A stretch of 22,912 bases of DNA from assembly GCA_015062085.1 (NCBI GenBank), contig SUVI01000046.1, positions 1-22,912 of the forward strand, written 5' to 3'. A program made the position numbers and the translations under genes. Positions within the stretch are counted from its first letter, which is position 1; each line of letters starts with the position of its first letter. This stretch comes from Planctomycetaceae bacterium (GTDB lineage: Bacteria; Planctomycetota; Planctomycetia; Pirellulales; Thermoguttaceae). Shown one piece after another: positions 9,622 to 15,794 of the stretch. A model generated the notes under the pieces. It had not been told where the DNA came from, did not search any database, and saw only the letters and a program-made list of their open reading frames with translations.

Positions 9622-11370
9622 ATGGCCAAGAAAAAACAGAAAAAATCCACACCTGGGGCAGCTTTCAACGCATTCATCCGCCGCTCTGCATGGTTTGGGC
9701 TTCTGGTCAGCGGAATGCTCATGGTCTATTCCATCGCGGTCGACGATTCCGGCTCACCTTCCTCAAAAACCCCCGCACCCAAACCATTTTTCTCGCAGAT
9801 ATGGGAATCCAAAAAACCCGAAATGGATGAAGCCGGCTCTGAAGACACCAGTACGGACAGTACCTCAAGTACCAGTTCGTCAGACTACGGAACAGACACC
9901 AACGACGATGGGTATTCTGACGGGACCGATCCGCAGAGCGACGGGAACTCCGACGGAACTGATCCATCGAATTACGGAAACTCCGACGGGAGCGATCCAT
10001 CGAATTACGGAAACTCCGACGGGAACGATCCATCGAATTACGGAAACTCTGACGGAACTGATCCATCGAATTACGGAAACTCTGACGGGAGCGATCCATC
10101 GAATTACGGAAACTCCGACGGGAACGATCCATCGAATTACGGAAACTCCGACGGGAGCGATCCGTCGAATTACGGGAACTCCGACGGGAACGATCCGTCG
10201 AATTACGGGAACTCCGACGGGAACGATCCATCGAATTACGGAAACTCCGACGGGACAGATCCATCGAATTACGGGAACTCCGACGGGACAGATCCATCGA
10301 ATTACGGGAACTCCGACGGGAACGATCCGCAGAGCTACGGGAACTCCGACGGGAACGATCCATCGAATTACGGGAACTCCAACGGGACCGATCCGTCGAA
10401 TTACGGGAACTCCGACGGGACAGATCCATCGAATTACGGGAACTCCGACGGGAACGATCCATCGAATTACGGGAACTCTGACGGGAACGATCCATCGAAT
10501 TACGGGAACTCTGACGGGAACGATCCATCGAATTACGGGAACTCTGACGGGAACGATCCATCGAATTACGGGAACTCTGACGGGAGCGATCCGTCGAATT
10601 ACGGAAACTCTGACGGGAACGATCCATCGAATTACGGGATCTCTGACGGGACCGATCCGCAGAGCTACGGGAACTCCAACGGGACCGATCCGCAGAGCTA
10701 CGGGAACTCGTACACCTCCGCGTCGGCCGAGTCTCCGGATCCGGAAACCGCTCTCGCAAAGGATTCCGGAGACGATCCTCCGCCGGTCGATCCCCTGGCA
10801 TTTCTGAATGATCCCAATCGGCAAACGGAACCGCTCATCCACGACAATACAGTCACGCGCGGCCCCAATTCCAGTCCGCGATATGGCGAAGTCCTGATCC
10901 AGGAGCCGAATCCGAATCCGCTCAAAAGTCCGACCGGTCCGATGTTTACGAATTTTCTGGAAATTTTCGATTTCAGCATCACGCCGGAATGGGTCGAGGA
11001 ACGCTGGTCGTGCATCCAGCCAGTCGGTCCCATGACGACGCGCGGATACCGGGTCGCGGTCTCAACGGGGCCGGAGATCTCAGATCTGGTCGGTTCGCTG
11101 ACGTACTATTTCGACAATAAACTGGACCTGGTAAAAATCAATTTTGAAGGCTACACGGGAGAGCTGGACCGGCTTCTTCAAACGATGAAGTACTTCCATT
11201 TCAGCCGTCAGGTGACGAACGACCCGAACGCGATCCTCTATGCTTCGGAGATCAACTCGCAGGGACACCGCAGTTTCCTGAAAACCTACCATCGCCTGAA
11301 ACCAGTCGACACCAAAGACCCGCGCAAAAAGTTCTGGATCACCATGGAACTCTGCGCCCCGGAACGGTGA
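9622..11370 (+). CDS. Membrane-anchored protein with 24 Asp-rich 11-residue repeats and a planctomycete C-terminal domain
   Basis: The 582-residue product has a Lys/Arg-rich N-terminus, one hydrophobic segment (about 24-40, SAWFGLLVSGMLMVYSIAV) and a low-complexity linker. Residues 99-362 are 24 tandem copies of SDGxDPSNYGN (x = N, T or S). A globular domain at about 440-582 contains FTNFLEIFDFSITPEWVEERW, LVGSLTYYFDNKL and FEGYTGELDRLL. I recall similar C-terminal domains in Pirellula-type hypothetical proteins, without known function. The topology suggests N-in with repeats and domain outside the cytoplasm. The segment DTNDDGYSDGTD before the array resembles thrombospondin type 3 calcium loops, so the array may bind Ca2+; this is inference. 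No clear Shine-Dalgarno precedes the ATG; the start is fixed by the charged-then-hydrophobic N-terminus. It is convergent with pyrD. Confidence 0.8.
   Translation: MAKKKQKKSTPGAAFNAFIRRSAWFGLLVSGMLMVYSIAVDDSGSPSSKTPAPKPFFSQIWESKKPEMDEAGSEDTSTDSTSSTSSSDYGTDTNDDGYSDGTDPQSDGNSDGTDPSNYGNSDGSDPSNYGNSDGNDPSNYGNSDGTDPSNYGNSDGSDPSNYGNSDGNDPSNYGNSDGSDPSNYGNSDGNDPSNYGNSDGNDPSNYGNSDGTDPSNYGNSDGTDPSNYGNSDGNDPQSYGNSDGNDPSNYGNSNGTDPSNYGNSDGTDPSNYGNSDGNDPSNYGNSDGNDPSNYGNSDGNDPSNYGNSDGNDPSNYGNSDGSDPSNYGNSDGNDPSNYGISDGTDPQSYGNSNGTDPQSYGNSYTSASAESPDPETALAKDSGDDPPPVDPLAFLNDPNRQTEPLIHDNTVTRGPNSSPRYGEVLIQEPNPNPLKSPTGPMFTNFLEIFDFSITPEWVEERWSCIQPVGPMTTRGYRVAVSTGPEISDLVGSLTYYFDNKLDLVKINFEGYTGELDRLLQTMKYFHFSRQVTNDPNAILYASEINSQGHRSFLKTYHRLKPVDTKDPRKKFWITMELCAPER
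9916..10707 (+). repeat. 24 x 33-bp in-frame tandem repeat (VNTR-like)
   Basis: Exactly 24 units of 33 bases run without interruption, each coding SDGxDPSNYGN or a near variant. Unit 1 has QSDGN, units 13, 23 and 24 have PQSYG, units 15 and 24 have SNG, and unit 22 ends in GI. Units 17-20 all read SDGNDPSNYGN and are almost identical in DNA, suggesting recent local duplication, while synonymous differences (tcc/tct, gga/ggg, cca/ccg) distinguish the other blocks. The length is a multiple of three, so gain or loss of units keeps the frame. Confidence 0.97.
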
Positions 11371-11404
11371 GAGGAAACCTCACAGGAACCCGCATTCCGG
11401 TGCA

Positions 11405-11439
11405 CAAAAAAAGAAGACGATGGAATCTCTGCATCGTCT
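11405..11439 (-). terminator. Intrinsic terminator of pyrD
   Basis: AGACGATG (11415-11422) and CATCGTCT (11432-11439) form an 8-bp stem with a 9-base loop. On the minus strand the hairpin is followed by CTTTTTTT-type sequence (the A-run at 11405-11412 on the plus strand). It starts about 27 bases past the pyrD stop codon. Confidence 0.85.
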
Positions 11440-11465
11440 CCTGAAAACAATTCTGTCTCAAACGG

Positions 11466-12407
11466 TCAGGCCATTTCGCGGTGGAGGCGGCCGATGATGT
11501 CCTGAATGTCCGTCGTATTGAAGTGGGCGACTGCGGAAGGAAGGGCTGAAAGGATCTTCTGCGTGCAGGTCGGTGAATAGAAATTCGCGGTGCCGATCTC
11601 GACGGCAGACGCTCCGGCAACGAGGAATTCCATGACGTCATCTACCGTTTCGATGCCGCCGATCCCCACGATCGGGATCGAAACCGCCTTCGCAGTCTGG
11701 TAGACCATCCGAAGCGCGATCGGTTTGACGGCCGGGCCGCTGAGTCCACCCATCACGTTTCCGAGACGCGGTCGGCATTTTTTCCAGTCGATCGCCATGC
11801 CGAGCACGGTGTTGATGAGCGACACGGCATCCGAACCGCCCTGTTCGGCAGCTTTCGCGCAGACGGTAATGTCGCCGACGTTCGGGGTCAGTTTCGTGAA
11901 GAACGGCAGGCTGCACGCTTTCCGCACGCCGCGCACGAGCCGTTCACATTCCGTCGGATTCTTGCCGAAATCGGTCCCATGCGCTACGTTCGGACACGAA
12001 ATGTTCAGCTCCAGCGCATCCACGCCCTCCACATCATTCAGCACCGCAGCCATTTCCGCGTATTCTTCCGCAGTCCGACCGGCGATGGAGACGATGATCT
12101 TCGTTCCGATGCTCCGCAGGTACGGCATTTTCAGGCGAATGAACTCTTCCAGCCCGTCATTGTCCAGACCAATGGCGTTCAAAAGTCCCGCAGTCGTCTC
12201 GCAGGTGCGCGGCGGTGGATTTCCGTCACGCGGCAGTTTCGTGATGGTTTTGGGCAGGATCCCGCCAAGTTCACTCAGCGAAAATGCACCATTTTCAGAA
12301 TTCAGTCCCTCCACATCCTTTGCGTAACCGAAAGTCCCCGACGCAACGAGGATCGGATTTTCGAGTTTCAGACTGCCGATCGACACGGCAAGCGAAATGT
12401 TTTTCAT
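11466..12407 (-). CDS. pyrD: Dihydroorotate dehydrogenase, class 1B catalytic subunit
   Basis: The 313-residue product oxidises dihydroorotate to orotate in pyrimidine synthesis, with FMN in a TIM barrel. Visible motifs: ASGTFGYA near the N-terminus, GGILPKTIT (K53), TTAGLLNAIGLDN, NISCPN with the class 1 catalytic Cys (C138), TKLTPNV (K172), SLINT (197-200), GGLSGPAVKPIAL (220-232), GIGGI (248-252) and GASAVEIGTANF (265-276), all at normal spacing. Cys rather than Ser at the active site, and a length near 310, indicate class 1B, which normally works with the iron-sulfur/FAD subunit PyrK; no pyrK is present in this window. ATG at 12407 is preceded by an AGGTG element 8 or so bases upstream. 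It has its own terminator and is likely monocistronic. Confidence 0.95.
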   Translation of the reverse strand: MKNISLAVSIGSLKLENPILVASGTFGYAKDVEGLNSENGAFSLSELGGILPKTITKLPRDGNPPPRTCETTAGLLNAIGLDNDGLEEFIRLKMPYLRSIGTKIIVSIAGRTAEEYAEMAAVLNDVEGVDALELNISCPNVAHGTDFGKNPTECERLVRGVRKACSLPFFTKLTPNVGDITVCAKAAEQGGSDAVSLINTVLGMAIDWKKCRPRLGNVMGGLSGPAVKPIALRMVYQTAKAVSIPIVGIGGIETVDDVMEFLVAGASAVEIGTANFYSPTCTQKILSALPSAVAHFNTTDIQDIIGRLHREMA

Positions 12408-12570
12408 GGTCTTGCACCTTTTCTGAAAAAATCAGGCGTCTGTTCCGGAAAAAGACGCACCTCAATAAAGATCCGTGTCCGGCCGGCATTCCAAAAGTTT
12501 TCGGGACACTCCCGGACAGGTCAAAATTTCCGTTCCCTGCCGAAATACCGTCGAACGATCTCTCCGGCAA

Positions 12571-12607
12571 AAAGAAAAAGGGGAGTGCGCGGCATCACAC
12601 ACTCCCC
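12571..12607 (-). terminator. Strong minus-strand intrinsic terminator upstream of pyrD
   Basis: GGGGAGTG (12580-12587) pairs with CACTCCCC (12600-12607), loop 12 bases. On the minus strand the hairpin is followed directly by TTTTTCTTT. It therefore ends a minus-strand transcript entering from higher coordinates, yet no convincing gene lies within the preceding 1.2 kb; see the region entry for 12608-13828. Confidence 0.8.
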
Positions 12608-13828
12608 TGAATCAACTCCGTTCTTCATGTGTTTCAATAGACCTCTGCGAGAAAGTTCGCGCATAGGAGGAGCAACGCACAACAAACTCACGGTTTCATT
12701 GGCCATTGACTCTACAATGAGCTGCGGAGCTGTGCTGGTTTTGAATGAAAGTCTGCCCATTTTCAGGTCTTTCGGCCCTTCGGAGACCGAAGATCTTCGG
12801 GAATTTTCAGGAACTTCCAAAAGCGGCGGCGTATCCGGGGAACACTCTCTTCCCCAAACCGTTTCTGGATCCAGCCGGATCCCAGCCCCTCGGTCCCCTG
12901 AGATCCCGAGTTCTGACAGATTGTCGGCAGATCCAGCCCCCAAAATGGTTCTTCGATTCCTCTTTCATCCCGAAAATTCCGCGATCCGACAGAACAGTCT
13001 GAAATGCCTCAAAAAACGGACGTCTTCGCAGACCGGCTGACCGAACTCCTGCCGAATCCTGTTTCCCGGTTCGAAACACCGCAGAAAATCGGCCGTTCGA
13101 CCATTTCGCATGATCCAAAATTTCGAGACCTGAACGCATTCCCAAATTTGGTTCCGCAATCAGGGAATTCAGCTCCTTCCCAATGTCTCACGTTTTGTCT
13201 GGAAATTCAGACGGCGTTTCGTTTCCGAAAATCTCCGCAGCATCCGCAGGATCGACCTCTCCGGATCGAGCTCCTACTCAGCATCCATCCCGAATTTGAA
13301 AAATTTCCTTCGATGCCGTTGAAGACCATTTTTCTGCCGCAGCGGGCAAAATTCAGGCATGATGCATTTTGTGCCGGTTCATTTCATTTTCTGACGTTTT
13401 CGCCGCAGTCTTTCATCTCTCCGATCCTCTGAAGGGCACTCCGGAAAACTCCAGTTCCTGCCGTTTCCAGCCCGGTTCTGTCTTCTCCGGTCTCGGTCTC
13501 CGATCTTCGATCCCCGACCTTTGACTTTCGCCCCTCTTAAAAGGACTGCCGCAGCGGATCCAAAACGTTCTTTTGTTCCAGAGACTGCGAGATCGTTTCC
13601 TCGCATCCGGACGGATCTTCCGCCGCCCGCTCTTTCCAAAAATGCCGTCACTTCCGCCTGGAAAATTCCGTCTCCGGGAACCCGCGCCTACGCAAAGTTC
13701 CGGCTCTGACGTTCATCCGGCAGAATGAAAACGAACACATCAAACGCAAAACAATGGAAATTCTGACTGACTTTCAATGAATCTCAGCAATGTTCCGTTT
13801 CGGCTGAAATTTCGAAATCATTTTTTTG
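12608..13828. other. Long region without a recognisable gene; possible small RNA at its left end
   Basis: About 1.2 kb in which all open frames lack recognisable motifs, plausible starts with ribosome sites, or family resemblance. The left end, read on the minus strand, has several potential hairpins before the terminator at 12571-12607: CCTC/GAGG (12642-12645 with 12667-12670) enclosing GCGA/TCGC (12647-12650 with 12657-12660), and GCACA/TGTGC (12677-12681 with 12731-12735). This would suit a non-coding RNA of roughly 170 bases, or a decayed mobile-element end. The rest (about 12750-13828) has the overall look of eroded coding DNA, but I cannot name a source gene. Confidence 0.45.
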
Positions 13829-13848
13829 AGAAAACGGAATCCGTTCCG
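13829..13848 (-). terminator. Weak candidate terminator of the small lipoprotein gene
   Basis: On the minus strand CGGAA-CGGA-TTCCG (13848-13835) forms a 5-bp stem with a 4-base loop followed by TTTTCTC, 44 bases after the lipoprotein stop codon. The stem is short, so read-through toward the strong terminator at 12571-12607 is possible. Confidence 0.35.
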
Positions 13849-13891
13849 CCCGCTCACTGAAATTTCAGCAGAATACCGAAAGCCCATTGAC

Positions 13892-14110
13892 TCAGATCAT
13901 ACCGCCATGGTTACGCCACGGAGTGCTGTGGTCCGGCTGATCCAGGAACCAGAAACGTTCCCATTCATCCCGCATCAGACGCAGATTTTCCGACGTGTTG
14001 AGCTGCTGCTGGGTTCGGCGTGCCGAATCACCGTCATACATCGGAATCAAACAGCCGACGGACTGGAAAACGAACACTGACAAAATGAATGCAATCAATA
14101 CTTTGCGCAT
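13892..14110 (-). CDS. Small planctomycete-type lipoprotein, 72 residues
   Basis: The product starts MRKVLIAFILSVFVFQSVGC: two basic residues, a hydrophobic core and a lipobox-like SVGC with the lipidation Cys at position 20. The mature part has ARRTQQQLNTSENLR, RDEWERFWFLDQPDH and a C-terminal TPWRNHGGMI. I recall short proteins of the same pattern (SENLR...WERFWFLDQPDH.TP.R.HGG.I) as conserved hypotheticals in Pirellula-like planctomycetes; no function is known to me. ATG 14110 is chosen over upstream in-frame possibilities because an AAGGAGGAG ribosome site lies about 8 bases before it, the best such site in the window. It would be lipid-anchored in the inner or outer membrane. It stands alone, with its own promoter-like TATAAT upstream. 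Confidence 0.85.
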   Translation of the reverse strand: MRKVLIAFILSVFVFQSVGCLIPMYDGDSARRTQQQLNTSENLRLMRDEWERFWFLDQPDHSTPWRNHGGMI

Positions 14111-14167
14111 TTCAACTACTCCTCCTTGAATATGTGCTCCTAAACTTCGAGCTTCTCGCAAGTACTA

Positions 14168-14173
14168 ATTATA
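14168..14173 (-). promoter_or_regulatory. Candidate -10 box for the lipoprotein gene
   Basis: On the minus strand a perfect TATAAT sits about 58 bases upstream of the lipoprotein ATG. No good -35 hexamer is seen at the expected distance, so this is a partial match in an AT-rich stretch (14150-14280). Confidence 0.4.
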
Positions 14174-14294
14174 TCGTCCAGTTGACGTTTACTCATTAGT
14201 GGAAATAGATAAAATTTAACGATTTTTCTAAAAATACAGCCAACATTTTCTCTCTCCCCTTGATTTCAGAAAAAATTTACTGCCAAGAGGAGGC

Positions 14295-14331
14295 CAAAAA
14301 ATGCAGGAAACGCCCTAAAATACGGTTTCCT
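14295..14331 (-). terminator. Intrinsic terminator of thiL
   Basis: AGGAAAC (14305-14311) pairs with GTTTCCT (14325-14331), loop 13 bases; on the minus strand it is followed by TGCATTTTTT. It begins about 18 bases beyond the thiL stop codon. Confidence 0.7.
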
Positions 14332-14348
14332 CCGTCTTCAGGACTGCT

Positions 14349-15494
14349 CTAATGGCAAAATCCGCGAACGGGCAGGAGTTGAGGCGTTTCTCCCTCGATC
14401 CGGCTGAATATCTGGCTCTCGTTCCCCGTTTTTTCGAGAATTCTTCCGATCCGAAAGACAGGGATCCCCAAAGAATTCTGAAGGATCCGGACACTTTCCT
14501 CCCATGGAGCCGTGAAGAGGACTTCAAAATCCTCACCGTCTCCCAACGCATGCTCCAGCGGCGTTCCGGAGACCATGGAAGGAGTGATCCAGTCGTAGAT
14601 CGCCGATTCCTCTGGTTTCAGAGCAGAAAGACGCACCGCGTCAGACGAGATCGGGATCTGGTCCGGGAAAAGCTCGGCACTGCATCGGCTTTGGCGGCAC
14701 AGACGCAGCAGATCGAGCGACAGACCGTCACTGATGTCCATCCCGGCGTGCAGCGTGAATGCCGCATTGAGCGAGAGCATTTCCTGGACCCGCGGCACGA
14801 ATTCAAACTGACGGCGCAAAAGACTCCCGCCAAGCGGTCCGGTCACGAAAATCGCATCTCCGGGCTGAGCCTGATTTCGGCAAAGCGGTTTTCCTACCGT
14901 CCGGCCGATCACCGTGACGGAAAGCACAAGCGGACCGTCCCACGTATTCGTGTCCCCGCCAGCGATCGCGATCGGAAGCGTCTGCATCTGTCCCGTCTCT
15001 CCCACCGGCCGGGCCGTCTCTTCCGCGGCATCCAGAAATCCCTCACATAGAAACTCCATCAGAAGCGGGACACTGTTTCCGCCTGGGATCTGTCCTTTCG
15101 GCAGAAAGATCGGTGATTGAGACTGCGGTCCGCTTTCCGGGATTTCCGGGGATCCCAAGATTTTCGAGGTTTCCGGATGGACTTCCGCAAGATCCTCTTT
15201 CGTCGGGAAAAGCGGCGATTTGGGGAGCGCAACAGAAATGACGCACGCGATCGGTTCCGCCGCCATTGCCGCAAGGTCGCTGAGATTCACGGCAAGCGCT
15301 TTCCGCCCTATCTTTCGCGGATCCATCCTCGCAAGCAGGAAGTCGACCCCCTCCGTCAGCAGGTCGGTACTGACGACGATCTCCGGAGAGCTTCCCGCAA
15401 GCTCCAGAATCGCGGCATCGTCTCCGGGACCAAGTTTCATGGCCGGGTGATTCGGAAACCGGCGGCAAAGTCTTTCCACGATCTCAAGCTCCAT
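14349..15494 (-). CDS. thiL: Thiamine-monophosphate kinase with an internal insertion
   Basis: The product (381 residues) phosphorylates thiamine monophosphate to the active cofactor thiamine diphosphate, in the cytoplasm. ThiL (PurM-like) motifs in order: GPGDDAAIL (22-30), VSTDLLTEGVDF (41-52), GRKALAVNLSDLAAMAAEP (63-81), the Mg/ATP-site IAGGDTN (177-183), GMDISDGLSLDL (251-262) and GDGEDFEVLF (318-327). Typical ThiL is about 320-330 residues; the excess is mainly a Pro/Ser-rich stretch at about 98-142 (ETSKILGSPEIPESG and onward) between the first beta-alpha unit and the helix before GGDTN. The ATG at 15494 is preceded by GGAAGGAA about 8 bases upstream. No other thiamine gene is nearby and no TPP riboswitch motif was noticed. 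Confidence 0.93.
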   Translation of the reverse strand: MELEIVERLCRRFPNHPAMKLGPGDDAAILELAGSSPEIVVSTDLLTEGVDFLLARMDPRKIGRKALAVNLSDLAAMAAEPIACVISVALPKSPLFPTKEDLAEVHPETSKILGSPEIPESGPQSQSPIFLPKGQIPGGNSVPLLMEFLCEGFLDAAEETARPVGETGQMQTLPIAIAGGDTNTWDGPLVLSVTVIGRTVGKPLCRNQAQPGDAIFVTGPLGGSLLRRQFEFVPRVQEMLSLNAAFTLHAGMDISDGLSLDLLRLCRQSRCSAELFPDQIPISSDAVRLSALKPEESAIYDWITPSMVSGTPLEHALGDGEDFEVLFTAPWEESVRILQNSLGIPVFRIGRILEKTGNESQIFSRIEGETPQLLPVRGFCH

Positions 15495-15619
15495 TTTTCA
15501 ATTCCTTCCTTTTTTGTTTCGTTTCGATGGTTCCGGGACGGACGGCTTACTGCGCAGTTCCCGAACTTTACGGACTTCCTGAACTGCGGACTTCATGTCC
15601 CGTTTCGTCCGGCATCCAT

Positions 15620-15666
15620 AAAAAAACGGAGTTTGAGTCTCGTTCGGCTCAAAACTCCGTTTTTTC
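15620..15666. terminator. Bidirectional terminator between thiL and the HtrA gene
   Basis: AAAAAACGGAGTTTGAG and CTCAAAACTCCGTTTTTT pair over 12 bases with one bulged base and a 10-base loop. A-run on the left and T-run on the right give U-tracts on both strands. It lies about 130 bases past the htrA stop codon (minus strand), so its main role is probably to end that transcript before the thiL start region. Confidence 0.9.
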
Positions 15667-15794
15667 TTTCGTGCAGGAGGCAGACTCCTGAAAATATTTT
15701 TTCGCACCGTCTCTCGTTTCGCCAAGCATTTCACTGAGCGTTTCACATTTCATGCCGCGGACCGTCGGATCACGTCTTCCGTCTCGCAGACAGT

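Noticed and set aside
9916..10707. Possible CRISPR array
   Set aside because: Units of 33 bases are contiguous with no unique spacers and lie in frame in a coding sequence; no cas genes are present.
9719..10842. Long open frames on the minus strand and in another plus frame across the repeat array (320-370 residues)
   Set aside because: A 33-bp unit without stops in several frames keeps all of them open; the products are Arg/Ser- or Val/Pro-rich repeats without a domain, while the accepted frame has an anchor and a globular C-terminus.
11979..13040. 353-residue plus-strand open frame over pyrD and the following spacer
   Set aside because: Its first part is antisense to clear pyrD sequence and its remainder lacks any motif or ribosome site.
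15495..15620. TPP riboswitch upstream of thiL
   Set aside because: I looked for the conserved CTGAGA and related core motifs in the leader and saw none.
15498..15746. 82-residue minus-strand frame between thiL and the HtrA gene
   Set aside because: It runs through the bidirectional terminator hairpin and has Lys/Arg-rich composition typical of chance frames.
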